A stretch of DNA of 64,000 nt, taken from Eonycteris spelaea (taxonomy: Eukaryota > Chordata > Mammalia > Chiroptera > Pteropodidae). Numbering within the stretch: the first letter of the stretch is position 1; the number at the start of each line of letters is the position of its first letter. The stretch covers positions 1,426,001-1,490,000 of the forward strand of contig PUFA01000182.1 in NCBI GenBank assembly GCA_003508835.1, read 5' to 3'. Made by a program: the position numbers and the translations under genes. Of this stretch, positions 1 to 44,285 are shown in pieces. The notes beneath the pieces are model-generated. The model had not been told where the DNA came from, did not search any database, and worked only from the letters and a program-made list of their open reading frames with translations.

Positions 1-17
1 TGATCTGCGAACTGTGT

Positions 18-205
18 GGGCTCAGACAAGCGACTGAAGCTCTCTGTGCCTCAGTTTCCTCATATGTCAAATGAACATAACAGCCCCCACTTCATTGGGT
101 GGTTGTGAGGATAAAATGAGCCAATACACAGAATGTGCTTAGAATAGTGCCTGGCACACGGCAATGGCTATATTTAAGTTAGTGATATTATTATTATTGT
201 TGCTA
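18..205 (+). repeat. MIR SINE
   Basis: Carries the MIR core and tail: CTGTGCCTCAGTTTCCTCAT, the AGTGCCTGGCAC segment and a TTATTATT end. Confidence 0.85.
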
Positions 206-16531
<16,326 letters not shown>

Positions 16532-16654
16532 CTGGGAAAGGGCAAGGGGTGAGAGACATTGGTCCTGGTGCGGGAGGGACCACTTCCTCCTCCCTGGGCC
16601 ATCCCAGCCCCTGGGGCAGGACGGAGACCTACCTGCCCCATCTCCTAACTGCTG

Positions 16655-16805
16655 TGTGTCCCTCAGCAGGTCACTTGCCCTCTCTGGGTTTTATGTTCCC
16701 TCATCCTTAAAATGAGGCAGATAATCTCCTTTTGATCAACTCATGGTCAGTTTTCAGTAAGGTTCCTGGCATAGGGTCAGCAAACAGTAGGTGCTCAATA
16801 ATGCA
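16655..16805 (+). repeat. MIR SINE
   Basis: CAGGTCACTTGCCCTCTCTG plus TCCTTAAAATGAGG and TAGGTGCTCAATAA. Confidence 0.8.
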
Positions 16806-17214
16806 CCTCACCAGTATTCCCTGTGGCCCAAGCAGATCAAGCCTTTTCTGGCTTCCAAGCTTCTAGCTGTGCAGTTATTTCTACCTAGAAATTTCTACCT
16901 GCCTTGCTTTCCCTCCTTCTCTGGCGAACTCCTATTCGTCCTATACAGCCCAGTTCCCAAATCCCGTGATCTGATCAGCTCTGCCTCTCCCCAGTAGTCA
17001 GATCTCTAACTCCCCAGGTTGAGTTCCCTCAGTCCTGGCTCCACAAGCTCCAGGTGTTTGGACTGGTTCTATCTTCCTGAACAGTGAGGGGATCCTAGGG
17101 GGCCAGGCCCAGAGCTGAGGCGCTTAGCACGGAGGCATGGTTCTCGGGTCGCCAGAGAGCAGGGTTTCTGTGAAGGCGTGTCCTTCACCTGTCCTTCTGC
17201 CCATGACTTCTGCA

Positions 17215-17530
17215 AGCCACCCTTCCATCTACTCACTCATCTATTCGCCTGTGCATTCGACTTCCTACCTGAGCACTGGCACATCCACCCACCAACTCGT
17301 CTTCTCACGGTCCTTCCTGCACCCTTCAATCAGGCCTCATTCACCACCCAACCACTGTCCACCACCCACCCACCCATTCATCCACTCTTAACCTACTCTC
17401 CGCCGACTGATTGATTCACCATCCATTCATCCACTCCTCCACCCAGCCTCCCAACCATTCACTCTCCTATCTACCTGCTCATCCGTCCACCCATTCACCC
17501 CTTCGATTCGCCCCATTCACTCCACGTACT
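17215..17530 (+). repeat. Degenerate (CATT/CACC)n simple repeat
   Basis: Irregular CATTCATCCACTC / CCACCCACC words over 300 bases, typical of a decayed tetranucleotide array. Confidence 0.75.
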
Positions 17531-17833
17531 CCTCTGTTCACCACCCAGCCCACCCTTTTTCTTCACCCCTGTCTAAAGGACTCAATCACACCCAGAGCAG
17601 AGTGTAATGAGACACCCAAGAGAGAAGTCCACAGGTTGCCTGGGGCAGAGGGAATCCGTGGGCTTGGGGAGGGGGAAGTGCCCTCGTCTAGGTAGGGAGC
17701 TGCTTTGTGGAAGAGGTGATGATGTATAAGCAGGGTCTGAAGGCCAGGTAGGATATTGAGCAGCAGCAGGAAGAGGGGGTACACACCTAGACAAGAGCAG
17801 GGTGGGGAAGTGTGAGATGTGTGCCCGAACCAG

Positions 17834-17856
17834 AGTGTGTGTGTGTGTGTGTGTGT
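17834..17856 (+). repeat. (GT)n microsatellite
   Basis: Eleven GT dinucleotides. Confidence 0.93.
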
Positions 17857-18289
17857 CAGGGTGCCTGGGAGGCTCCTTAGCGTGGCTAGGACACACACCA
17901 GTTTCTCCTTTCTCCCACACACTAGGGCTCAGGCACAAGTTTCCCCAGGCCCTAAGGAGAGCCACCATCCCAGGCCTCCCTCCCCTCCTTCCTCTCCTAC
18001 CTCCTGCAGCTCCAGTGACTCCAGCCCCAGGCCGCCGTGTTCAGTGCTGGCTCCGGTTACCCGCTCCCAGCTGGGCCACCAGCTTATACCAGCAGTTCCG
18101 TGTGCTCAGCTCGGACACCCGATCAGCTCTGCGCAGGCGGCCGCCCCAGGGGGCCAGGGATGAGCAGAGGGAGGAGACAGGTTGGCAGCGGGGCTGCCTG
18201 TTGGCCACCGGGCTCTGGCGGGAAGAGGCCGCCATACTTCCCTGTCATCGCTGGACTGATTTCAGTTGCTGGAATGAGCCACCCTCTAC

Positions 18290-18630
18290 CTCTCCTTCCG
18301 GCCTTTGCACTTGCTGTTCCCTGGGCCAGGCACACTCTTTCTGTACCCCGTCACGCCCAACTTGCTCTCTCAGTCCATCTCACTCCTACTTGCTCTTCAG
18401 ATCTTCACTACAACGTCCTCTCCTTCAGGAAGCCCTTCAGGATGCCCCCAGGCTGGGTCAGGTGCCTCCTCTGAGCTCCCTCATTGCCCCAGCCCTCACT
18501 GCGCCTCGCTCACACCAAGTCACCACGGTCCAGTCACCGGCTTGTGTCCATGATTAGCCACAAGGTGATGCCCATTCTCCAGTGACTCCTCAGCACACAG
18601 TAGGCGCTCAACACATGTTCCTTCAATGAA
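18290..18630 (+). repeat. L2 LINE 3' fragment
   Basis: CCTTTGCACTTGCTGTTCCC start, CTTCAGGAAGCCCTTCAGGA middle and CAGTAGGCGCTCAACACATG end. Confidence 0.8.
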
Positions 18631-19044
18631 CCCTAAAAGCCCCATGACCTTAAGCGGTTTCTGTAGTCTCCTGGTGCGTGGAGATTTCCGACTACCTGAA
18701 TAATAATATTCAGGTGACTCGAGAGTGGCCCCAAGCTGATCACCGCCACAGGTACCCCATACTCGTGACTTTACAAACTTCTGAAATGTGCAACGGAAAG
18801 AATCTTGGACTTGAAGCCCGGTCTTGGGTCCCTTCTCTCTGACTTTATCCTTACGGGGGCGGTGAAGGTGCAGGATCAATTTACTAATTTGTAAACAGGG
18901 GAAATGGCTTGTGTCGCTCATTTTGGACGTGGCTGGAGAACTCTCACGCAGATGGCCGCCCGGCTTCCCGCCCGGGTCACTGTCCCTTTCCCACTCCATG
19001 CGAGTTTTTTGAAGACAGCCGACTTTTTTTTAAAACCAGCAGTT

Positions 19045-19055
19045 AAGATGGCGCC
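19045..19055 (+). promoter_or_regulatory. YY1-type site
   Basis: AAGATGGCGCC matches the YY1 core AAGATGGCG in a CpG-island promoter, 134 bases upstream of the SIRT6 ATG. Confidence 0.55.
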
Positions 19056-19075
19056 TGCGGCGTCACCATGAGGCG

Positions 19076-19085
19076 GCGCATGCGC
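19076..19085. promoter_or_regulatory. NRF1 site
   Basis: Perfect palindrome GCGCATGCGC, 104 bases upstream of the SIRT6 start codon. Confidence 0.7.
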
Positions 19086-19188
19086 CTTAGGGGTAGAAGC
19101 TGGGCGGGCCTTCCCCCCCGTCCGCCCCGTTTCCGGCGGAAGTGGCCTCAACAAGGGAAACTTTATTGTTCCCGTTGCAGTGGCGAGA

Positions 19189-27353
<8,165 letters not shown>

Positions 27354-27865
27354 CCAGGGGCCCCGGGGAGAGGGGGCTTTTTGTAGAAACCATGGATTCG
27401 TTTTCTTCTTACCAGTCTCACTTGGTCACTTGTCCCTGACCTGGGGGAGACCTCAGGGCACTGAGATGGTGCTCCGGGCCCTGGGGCAGACTCACTCTTG
27501 TGGGGCCCCCTGTGGCTCTAGGGGCCTCTGGGGGGAGGAGTACCACACCTTGGACCTTGACCTTGGAGCTGGCACTGCAGGTACCTGCCCCTCCCCGCCA
27601 GCCCCAGCCCCTAACTCAGGACCTTCTGGGAAGGTGTGGCCAGACCTCCCTCAGTTTCTGGCCTAAACCAGAATTAACTTCCTCCGCCCTGGCCCTCGCT
27701 CCCCCAGCCCCTGCCTCCCTAAACTGCCTCCACACCCCCTTCAGGAGGGAAGGGAGCCGGACTTCTTGGCCGGACTGACAGTAGAGGCTCGCACTGCCTT
27801 TGGAGCTAGACGGAGAAGGGGGGTCCCCCTGGCTCCCTCCAGACTTCCAGAAAAATCTTCGATGC

Positions 27866-27871
27866 AATAAA
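27866..27871 (+). terminator. SIRT6: SIRT6 polyadenylation signal
   Basis: AATAAA about 510 bases after the SIRT6 stop, followed by a TG-rich stretch. It is the only good signal before the convergent CREB3L3 3' end. Confidence 0.8.
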
Positions 27872-27889
27872 AGCAGAATTTCTTGCATC

Positions 27890-28520
27890 TGAGTCTGCAT
27901 TTAATGCCCACACCCTTGCGCCAGGGGGCAGGAGTGCGTGGTCTCCAAGTCCCCTGGGATGAACGCTGGGCTTCCTTGCAATTCAGGCCAGGGGGCGAAG
28001 GAGGGGCGTACCAACAGATGGCCTGAAGCCCTCGGTTTGTAATTATGTACTTATTTGCAGGGTTAAATATTTGCTCTGGCTACTCGAGGAAAGAGGCTGG
28101 GTCTTTTGGTCACAATTGCAACCCCAGGGACACCTGGGAAAAGCAGTCAGGGAGGGGGTGAGGTGGGGAGAGGCCTAAGCCAGCCCAGTTGTGACCTTGA
28201 GCGGGTCCTTCACTAACGAGGCCTCCTCAGTGTTCTGTCGGGGAGATGAGCAGCGTGGGCAGCCCGCCCGCCAGAGAGGCAGCCGTCGGGTCCCTCCGCA
28301 GACGCCCTGGAGGGGCTGGGGGTCCTCGCGCTGCAGGACCCGCGCTCCGCTCTCCAAGGTGCTGAAGGCGCGCCGGGCACTGTGCTGGCCCCGTTTCCAA
28401 CCTGGGGTCCCCGCACCTCGCTCACCCATCCTGAGCTAGCTCAACCCCTTCTTCTGAAGGCCAGGGAGCCCCAAACTCCAATTTAGCCCCCAGCCCACCC
28501 CGCCTCCACGCCAACCGTGT
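27890..28520. other. SIRT6-CREB3L3 tail-to-tail spacer
   Basis: About 630 bases between two converging poly(A) sites. No gene or strong repeat is seen; a stretch near 28030-28130 resembles degraded L2-type sequence. Confidence 0.6.
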
Positions 28521-28954
28521 TCTGCAAAACATTTTATTAAGGATCACAGTAGTCTTAGAAAAGGGGGTGGCTGTGGGCCGCGGTCGCCCCGAAGTCCGGA
28601 GCGCAGCCCATGCTCAGGGGCCAGGGTCCCCGCGCCGTTGGCCGCTTCCTCCCCGCTGTGTGGTGGGACAGGGAGGAGTGCCCAGGCGGGGCCAGCCCTG
28701 AGGCGCGCTGTGGGTGTCTGTCTGCGTGCGTGTCTGCCTGTCCCCCTCTGTGCCCGGGTCCGTGCGTGTGCTTCTGGGCCTGCGGCGGCCTTGTGTCTGA
28801 GCGTCAGTTTCTGCGCGTGTGTCTGGGTCCCCGTGTGTGCGTAGCTGTGAGCTCGTGCTCTCTTTCCTGGCATCTCTGCACAGGTCTCTGCCTCACCTCC
28901 GACCCCGCACCTGTGGTCCGCTGCAGCACCCACCACGGCACAGCTGGGCGGCGC
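28520..28954 (-). other. CREB3L3: CREB3L3 3' UTR
   Basis: From the stop codon to the minus-strand AATAAA (28533-28538). The middle part, 28720-28860, is rich in GTGTG/CTGTG steps on the plus strand. Confidence 0.75.
28533..28538 (-). terminator. CREB3L3: CREB3L3 polyadenylation signal
   Basis: Minus-strand AATAAA, about 420 bases past the restored stop codon and facing the SIRT6 poly(A) site. Confidence 0.78.
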
Positions 28955-36723
<7,769 letters not shown>

Positions 36724-37223
36724 CTGCGGTGAGGAGGGGGAGGGGCGGGCGTGAGGGTCACACAGCCCCTCTGGCCCCAGCTCCCATCTGGACGGCACCC
36801 GAGGTCCACCCAGTTGAAGTTTGATCCCTGCTCAGTCCCCAGGCCTGGCCTGCACCCCCAAATCTGAGCTGAAAGAGCTGCCCCAGAGGCCCGGGCATGA
36901 GAGCCAGTGTCTTTAAAACGTGCCAAACGTTTGCAGGCGGGGGGGGGGGTCGGCGCGGTTGCTCCCTCCAGCCGATGGGGACAGGCCCTCTCTTTCCCCC
37001 ACAGCCGGCCCCTGGGCCTCCTCCGGGGAGGCGGGGTGACCTGGAGGACAGACGCAGCAGCCCCGGCCTGGGGTACGCTTTCAGGCGCTGCATTCATTTG
37101 TTCTGGGCCTCAGTCTTCCCGTCTGTGCAATGGGGGTGGGGGTTCCGTCCAACTCCGGGGGCTTGGGGAGGGCTTCCTGGCATAGACTGTCCCCCCGGCT
37201 CCATAGCCCCAGACATGGCTCAC

Positions 37224-37300
37224 CTTTCCAGCAGCTAAATCCCCATTCACCAGCCCGGCCAGCTCTGCCTCCAGCTGCTTTCTGAGTCTCCACTCCGAGC
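37224..37300 (-). other. CREB3L3: CREB3L3 upstream exon, ATG replaced by GTG
   Basis: The minus strand reads VNGDLAAGK ending phase 0 at a GTGAGC donor. The human protein, as I recall it, starts MNTDLAAGK, so the first codon (37248-37250) is GTG here. No upstream in-frame ATG is seen in the next 20 codons, so this exon is probably 5' UTR in this species. The upper limit is a guess. Confidence 0.65.
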
Positions 37301-37399
37301 TAGAGGCTCACCCCAAGGAGCTAGCTCTTCTCTATTGCTCTGTCACCACCCCCAAAAGATGCTGAAATAATCCTGGAGAGCGCCCAGCCCAACCCTGGC

Positions 37400-37412
37400 T
37401 GCTGATTGGAGG
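37400..37412 (-). promoter_or_regulatory. CCAAT box candidate upstream of CREB3L3
   Basis: Minus-strand CTCCAATCAGC roughly 100 bases upstream of the presumed 5' exon. No TATA box or CpG island is seen, fitting a tissue-restricted promoter. Weak evidence on its own. Confidence 0.3.
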
Positions 37413-38394
37413 ATAGGCAAGACGGACAGGGTTAAGGGCCAGTCACACCAGGGCAGGCCAGGGGGCGGGAAGAGAAGACCCGTTATCTTGATGTTTTGTG
37501 CTTTTCCAGACAGCATGGGGCAAAGGCCAAAGTCTGGGTGCCTCTGCTCTGCCGTGACTTCTCCCCTACTTTCGGAGACTGTTTCTCTCATCGGAGTCCT
37601 GGATGTGGGGACCCTGGAGAGCCAGGGCCCCTGGCTGGGTCCTGTCACTCTCAGGACCGAAGGAAACCGGAAGGGCCCCCCCCCCCGCCCCCGGGCCGTT
37701 GCCGGAGGGGTCCCGCCCCCTGCCAGGAACTCCCTTCCCTCATCAGGGAGGCCATCCATCGCCTACCCAACCCGCAAGCCCTCCATGCCCGAACCCATGC
37801 AATTGATCCCTTCTAGAATCTTCTGTCGTTTTTTTTTTTTTTTTCATTCAACAACTTTTGATGGAGCCTAATTTGTTCCCATGTCCGGGCCTCTGCACTG
37901 GCTGGTCCCTCGTTCTGGGACTCCTCGCCCCTCCCTCAGCCCCTGACTCTGTTGCTGTGTCCACGTGTTTGAATCAGCTCAGACGGCTGGGAGGCGGCGC
38001 CTCCCCCCACACCTCTCATCTCACCCTCGTTCACCGCACCCCTCTTTTTTTTTAAATGTCATTTGTTTACTTGTTTGCTGTCCTCCTGCGGATTCTTCCC
38101 TCCCTGCTCTGGGATGGGCGGACCTTCGGGGTCAGAATAGAGTCTCTGCCGGGTCCCCGGCGTCCAAGGAAATGCCTGGCACACAGTAGGTGCGCAGGCA
38201 GCTCTCACGCATGGAGCACCTCCTCTGTGCCAGACACGAAGGATGAGGCAGCGAACAGGCTGGACCGTAACTGTGAAGACAAAGCAGGGAGCAGATGAAC
38301 GGGCCCGCGCCGCTGAGAAGCTAAACGCGGCCGTGGCAAAGGGCACGGAGGGCTGGGGACAGCCCCTTCACAAGGTGACGCTGAAGCACAGTCT

Positions 38395-38545
38395 TGAGCC
38401 GTGCGACAGAGCCAGCCATGAGGACGTGGAGGAGAAGGACGCTTCAGGCCACAGGAACGGCAGGCGCAAAGGCCCTGGGGCAGGACGAGCCCGGCGTGTT
38501 GGAGGAGCAGCGAGGAGGCCCATGTGGCCCAAGCCGGGGGAGCGA
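38395..38545 (+). repeat. Interspersed repeat, copy B
   Basis: Second in-window copy of the element at 4866-5000. Flanking sequence 38185-38395 has the widespread GTGCCAGACAC-type text seen at the other end of such repeats. Confidence 0.7.
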
Positions 38546-38844
38546 GGGGGAGGGGAGAGCCAAGGGAGGGGGGGGCGGGTCATGCACGGCTGTGACAAGG
38601 AGTTTGGCTTACACTAGGCACAGTCCAGAGCTGTTGGGAGCTTAGTGAACTCGGGCTCCATGAGCCCTTCAGTGTGCCAGGCAGGACGCTAAGTGCGGGT
38701 TCACAGCGGAAACTGAGACACCCTCCTCGCTCCCCAGAAATCCACATTCTAGTGTGCGCTTCTCGGCGGACCTGTTGTTACACACTCATGCAACAAAAGC
38801 TTAATGAGGATCTACTATGTGTCACGCCTGAAGTCTTCCTGTCA

Positions 38845-39075
38845 TCCGACAGTGGCTCGCATTAAAGCGGCCCCCACCCGCAGGGGACACTGGGAGATGT
38901 CTGGGGAGACCTGTGCGGTTGTCAGGACTGGGGGAGCTCCTGACACCAAGCAGGTGGGGACCAGGGGTGCTGTTCAATGCCGCACAGCTCAGGCCAGGCT
39001 CCCCACGGAGAACGCTGGCAGTGCCACGGGGGACAGACCCTGCGCTGCGGTGACTGTCCCCTCTGGAGGCTGGTA
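38845..39075 (+). repeat. MER20-like hAT element
   Basis: GGGACACTGGGAGATGTCTG GGGAGAC, GTTGTCAGGACTGGGGGAGC and GGGGTGCTGTTCAATGCC match the MER20 pattern. Confidence 0.8.
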
Positions 39076-39149
39076 CCACCAGAAGGGAAAATCACACAGT
39101 AAATAAGTGTTTAACTTTATAAGAGGCTGTTCAATGGTCTATAAGAGGT

Positions 39150-39380
39150 GTCCATATGGTTTCACAGAAGGACTTGCGCATGAATGTTCCTAGCAGCCGT
39201 ATGTATAACCGTCGCAAACTGGAAACAAGGCAAATATCCAGGAACGGGGGAATGGACACACAGAACTCGTGTATCCATATGACAGAATGCTTCTCCGCCA
39301 AAACGCATCAAATTGAACACGCCTGAAACCTTGCGTTCTTATTGCAAATTAACTCTACCTCAATGAAAAGTACACACTAT
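39150..39380 (+). repeat. L1 3' fragment
   Basis: AACTGGAAACAAGGCAAATATC, then CTCGTGTATCCATATGACAG A, forward L1 3' text. Confidence 0.7.
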
Positions 39381-39969
39381 ACAATGAACAGCCACGTACA
39401 TTACGCATTCCATAAAACACTGGAAGTGATCAAAATATCCATCAACAGGGCATCGATGAAGAGTCTGGTGTATTCACACAATGGAATATTATGTAGCTGT
39501 GAACATGAATGAGGATTATCTGTATATACTGTACGGGACAATATTGAAAATACTGACACATCATCTATTTTATTTCTTTCTCGTGGTGCGCATTCATTCA
39601 ACAAACACTTATGGTGTGTCTGTTCTGTGCAAGGCAGAGATCAATCGTAGGGGGATGAATATTCATTAATTATTTCATCCGAGAAAAATGTCTTTTGCTC
39701 CTCCCCTGCTTTGACCTTGGCCCAGGAGCCTAGCAGTTGGAAAGAGGAAGGGGTGTGCGTGGAGAGCTAGAAAGTCTCCAGCTAGGTTACCTGCAAAACA
39801 GGGACAATCGTCACAAGAGCACCTGTGTGCAGTGTCCCCAGGGCCCGGCACCACACCTGACACACAGTAGCTACCCAATTGATACTTATAGAAGGAACAA
39901 CCAAACAAACGTGTATAAATACGATTATTGAGTTTAGCATATGAACCGAATCCCATTCGGCCCTTTGCT

Positions 39970-40135
39970 GTTTTTTGTAAATAAACCTTTATTGGCACAC
40001 GACCACGCCCATTTGTTTACATACTGTCTGTGCTGCTTTCAGGCGACAATGGCAGAGGTGAGTAGTTGCAACAGGGACCCCGTCGCCCGCAAAGCCGAGC
40101 ATATTTACTACCGGGCGGTTTTCGGAAGAGTTTTG
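39970..40135 (+). repeat. hAT-type non-autonomous DNA element
   Basis: TGTAAATAAACCTTTATTGG, ACGACCACGCCCATTTGTTT and GCAAAGCCGAGCATATTTAC, same family as the copy at 48692. Confidence 0.82.
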
Positions 40136-40659
40136 TGTAATTCACAGGTTTAGCGGGTGACACTTACACCACCCAAAACAGGAGCCACAGGGCACTGTGG
40201 CCACTGAGCACTTGAAGTGTGAAGAGTGCGACCAAAGGGCTAGCTTCCACATTTTATTTCATTTTTACTGACCAAAATTTAAATCCAGTACTCCGATCAG
40301 TTAATGAACAAGTTCTGGGGACCCACGGAACACGTGGGGTCATGACTCTGCATTTTTTACTGGAGATTTTCGGAACTCTGTAAGCATAGACCGAGGATGT
40401 CTGAGGGAAATTTCTTGTCTGAGTTGAGATGTGCTGGACGAGAGAAATGCACACTGGAGAAGGACACACGAGATCGGCGTGACGAAAAGCTAAACATCGC
40501 AGCCGTAATTTTGATACCGACCCCACGTCGAAATGCTAGTAGCGTGGGTTATCACTCCAGTCATTGAGACCGATTATGAAGACGAAACTTAAGTTTACTC
40601 TGCGCTTTGTTAGGGTGGCTACTAGAAAATGTAAAGCGATACGTGATACTTCCCTCAGC

Positions 40660-40795
40660 ACTGCGTGAGAGCAGGACCTGGGTTCGAATCCTGCTCCGCC
40701 ACGCGACTGGCTGCTGTGTGACTCTGCTTCTCCTTGCCTCAGTTTTTTTTTTTTTATCTGCAAAATGGGAGAGGTAAAGGACCTGCTTTTCAACA
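40660..40795 (+). repeat. MIR SINE
   Basis: CCTGGGTTCGAATCCTGCTC, CTGCTGTGTGACTCTG and CTCAGTTT with a T run, then ATCTGCAAAATGGGA. Confidence 0.88.
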
Positions 40796-41609
40796 CACAA
40801 AAACAGGCAACGAGCTTAGAAGGGACCTCCACACAGTCAGGTCCGAGAAGGTAGCCTCTTCCTGCTGTTTCCACAGTTGCTAGTGTGCGTCTCGTGGTTA
40901 CTATGATCGCGAGTAGGGCCTCCGCAAGCGGTATGTCGTGCTCCAGTCCTGAGGCGCTTGGCAGACGCCTGCCCGCCTGTCGCTTCCCAGTGCTTTCAGC
41001 CCTTTGGCATCAGCACGAGTCTGGTGGTGACGACGGTCCCCACTCTACACGGGAGGACAGAGGGGCTGTGACTCACCGTGGCCACGCCATGAGTCAGCCA
41101 CGGTTGAGACAACGCCCAGGCCCGCTGCACCAGACAGGGACTTGCCCCTTGTCACCATGTCGCCTCCCGCTTCTTTTGGCTTCTCCTTCTCCTTCCCTTT
41201 AAGGTCAGTTGTAGGCGGCAGAGGCCAGGGGCCCAGGAGCAGTGCTCCCTGACCGTCCCTGCCCGAGCCCTGCCCCGGCCTCCTCCTCCGGGACCCTCCC
41301 TTGGAATATGGCCAGGCTGGGCCTTGAGTAAAACCCTTGTGACACGGGTGTGGCAGAGGCAGGCCAGGGGCCGGGGGACAGGGGGACTCTGATCTGCCTC
41401 TTGGGCAATGCCAGCTGCTCAGCACCGAACCCTCGAGGCTGCCCAGTCCCCTGTCCTCCCACGTCTCATGCTGTGGTGTGCCACGGGGGTCTGAGCCCTC
41501 GGGGGCGGGTGACAACAGGATTTGAACCCCAGTCTCCAAAAACCATGAGGGAGGCAAGCTCGGCAGGGGGTGGGGGCTCCCTCTGCTCTTCCTAATGAAG
41601 GACATCATG

Positions 41610-42010
41610 CCCGAGAATCCATTCAACCATCATTCATTCATTCCCATGACTATGTGCCAGGTGCTAGGGACACAGCAGGGAACATAAATTGTCCCCCGCT
41701 CCCTGCCCCGGTGGCGCTGAGGTTCCCATGCGGGGAGACAGATACTGATCGAAATCATTTGTGCAGAAGCAATAGAATAAGTAACGTGTGTAGAAAAATT
41801 AAGCAGGAAGGAGAGGAGGAAGATCGGCGGCCGGTAACTTTACGTGAGGTGGTCAGCTGGGGACTTGCCGGGAGGGAAGAGTGTTGAGAAGGCCCCAGTG
41901 TGAAGGCCCCGGGGGAGAAGGGACAGTAACAGTGGGGGACTGGAGCAGAGCCGGCCAGAGGGAGGCGAGGAGGGAAGTGATAGAGGGCAAGAAGGCTCAC
42001 TGTAGGCCTA
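41610..42010 (+). repeat. Old interspersed repeat
   Basis: CATTCATTCATTCCCATGAC, ATGTGCCAGGTGCTAGGGAC and CATGCGGGGAGACAGATACT; resembles 19925-20115 and 53860-54120. Family not named. Confidence 0.55.
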
Positions 42011-42469
42011 TGACAACTCCAGAAGTTTCTAGAGGAGGTCGGGTGGGACATGGGCATGGCTGGGGCTGGGAGGCCCTGGTGTCAGAGGCTCTCTCTTAGC
42101 CGCCCGTAGGAAGGCGGTCCCCCACACTGGGAACATGGGCGCCCCCAGGGCAGTGCCTCACGGGGGGCCTTGAGCCTCCACCAGCAGGCAGGGCCGGTCC
42201 CGCCACGTCTAGCCACCACCTCATCCTGGCGCTTGCTTTATGGCTGGTGGGTCCAAGGGTCGCAGGGACCTCTCACCGGGAAGGGAGGCCTCCCGGGCTG
42301 CAGGTGTCCTCCAGGTCCCTCCCTGTGGGGGAGGAGTCTCGGGGGCATCTTCTCCTGCCCCACCCAGGCGGGCTGGGGAAGGAGCCCACAGAGCGGGGTA
42401 CGAAGCCCCTCCGGACTCCAGATTCTGAACTCGTCCTGATGCTGAGAAGACACGCCACAGGCCGAGAGG

Positions 42470-42760
42470 CTGAAATGCCAGAAGTTTCTCGCCTCCCTGT
42501 TCTGGGGGCTGGAAGTCCGAGGTCAAGGCTGGTTGGGGAGGGTTTCCCCTGAGGCCTCTCTCCTGGGCCCCTAGTGGCCTCTTTTCCCTGTGCCTCTGCG
42601 TCTAAATTGCCTCTTCTGATAAGGACGCCAGTCATAGGATCAGGGTCCCCTAATGACCTCATTTTAACTTATCGCCTTTGTTAAATCCTTATCTCCAAAC
42701 GGTCACGTCCTGAGGTCTTGGGGTTAGGACTTCAGCACAGGAATGCAGGGCAGGAGGAGG
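42470..42760 (+). repeat. Old L1-like 3' fragment
   Basis: GGGGGCTGGAAGTCCGAGGT, TTCTGATAAGGACGCCAGTC and CCTAATGACCTCATTTTAAC, the familiar mammalian L1 3' UTR text. Confidence 0.65.
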
Positions 42761-43149
42761 GGAGGGGATGCACAGTCAGCCCACGCTGCTGGGAAACCCA
42801 CGCCTGGCGGTCTGGGCTCAGTGGTCACCTCCCCAGGAGATGCCCTGTCACCCCAGCCAAACCACCCTCGCCCTATTCACTTGTGTTATCTGTCCCCAGC
42901 GGGAAGCAGGGACCTGTCCGTGCTGGTCACTGAGGGGCCCCCATCCCTGAAAAGGGTCCCACACCACCAAAGTGGCTCAAATATATTCGTAGAATGGACC
43001 CCCACACTCGGTGTACCCCGGATCCCAAGGGAGATGGGCCCGCTTGCGGCCGAGTTGGAGCATCAGCCTCGTCTCTAATCAACTCATAACTTTCCCATCT
43101 CGTGTAGGACGACTTTCTGGACCGGGTGCCGCAGGACCCACGTCCCACT

Positions 43150-43270
43150 CCCAGCTCGGCCACAAACTGGCTGAGACACCCCGAAGTTGCTCCCCGCCCC
43201 CGCCCCAGGCTCTGCTTTCCCATCTGTAAAATGTGACGACTGATCTACATGTTTTATACAGGCCCTGACA
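43150..43270 (+). repeat. MIR SINE
   Basis: CTCTGCTTTCCCATCTGTAA AATG with preceding MIR core. Confidence 0.65.
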
Positions 43271-44179
43271 AGTAAAACATCGTGTTAATCTTTAATCCCA
43301 GGGGAAATCTGGTCAGGACTGGTGTTGGCCTGAGGCGTGGGCTGAGGCGTGGGCATTCACGGAGATGTGGATGAGGCTGGCCCAGCCGGAGAGCGCTGCG
43401 CCTGGGATCGGTTATAAAGTGGCTTTCTAAAACAAGTTTATCGCAGGAAAAAAAAAAGCCAGGTGGACGATAATGCTGGAGACGGTACTAAACTTTTTTC
43501 TCTACAATTTTACTTTAAAAGGACACATTGTCACGCTGGGGCAAATAAAGAGTATCAGGTGTCTGAAACAGGCAAAGGAAAATAAATGAGGTTAGTAAAT
43601 TCTAGGCAGCTACTGTTGCCTATGGAAGGTTCTGGATTAGGCGACTCCTAAAATGGGATCCACAGAGGGGTCTCTAAGAGACAGCAGCACCCAGTCGAGG
43701 GCCCCTGGGTTGAATCAGAAGGTTTAAAGGAGGATCCATGAGGAAGTAATTCCTCGCGCTCATTAGGGTGTTTTTACATGCAATTTGCATGCGAGGGGAT
43801 TCTATGCAATGAATCCCCTTATACCCCATTCATTCCCTTAGACTTTCCTTCTCTGGGCTGTCCCGCCCGGGCCCAGTGCCAGGTGTGAGCACCCGACCTA
43901 ATCAAAACCACAGCACTTACCGATCATTTGCTGTGCTAGTAGGCACCATGCGAGATGTGCACGCGAACTGGGCCTCCAAAAACCCCGGTGGGCAGGGGAT
44001 TTGCCAGACCCCCTCACAGATGAGGGGACGAGGCTCGGGGAGCCGATGCCTCTTGCCCAAGCTTGGGCGGCTTGTAAGCTGTGATGCTGAAATTCAAGGC
44101 CGCAGTGCGCAGCCGGAGGTGCCCCTGGGAGGCAGTGCCCACAGTGGTACCAGGCAGGAGATCGGGCACTGCCCCGTCA

Positions 44180-44285
44180 TGCATCCACTCCCTCCTCTCG
44201 CAAGCTGTGTGACCTCGGGCAAGTTGCTTGGCCTCACTGTGCCTCAGCTACCTCCCCTCCAAAATGGGGGGTCACAGTAAAGACC
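44180..44285 (+). repeat. MIR SINE
   Basis: AGCTGTGTGACCTCGGGCAA GTTGCTTGGCCTCACTGTGCC, forward MIR. Confidence 0.85.

Larger units (their letters stand above)
16998..18899. other. ANKRD24 upstream intron or spacer
   Basis: Between the MIR/L2 cluster and the promoter island. It contains simple repeats and an L2; a moderately GC-rich stretch at 17980-18240 could hold an untranslated ANKRD24 exon, but no exon can be defined. Confidence 0.4.
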
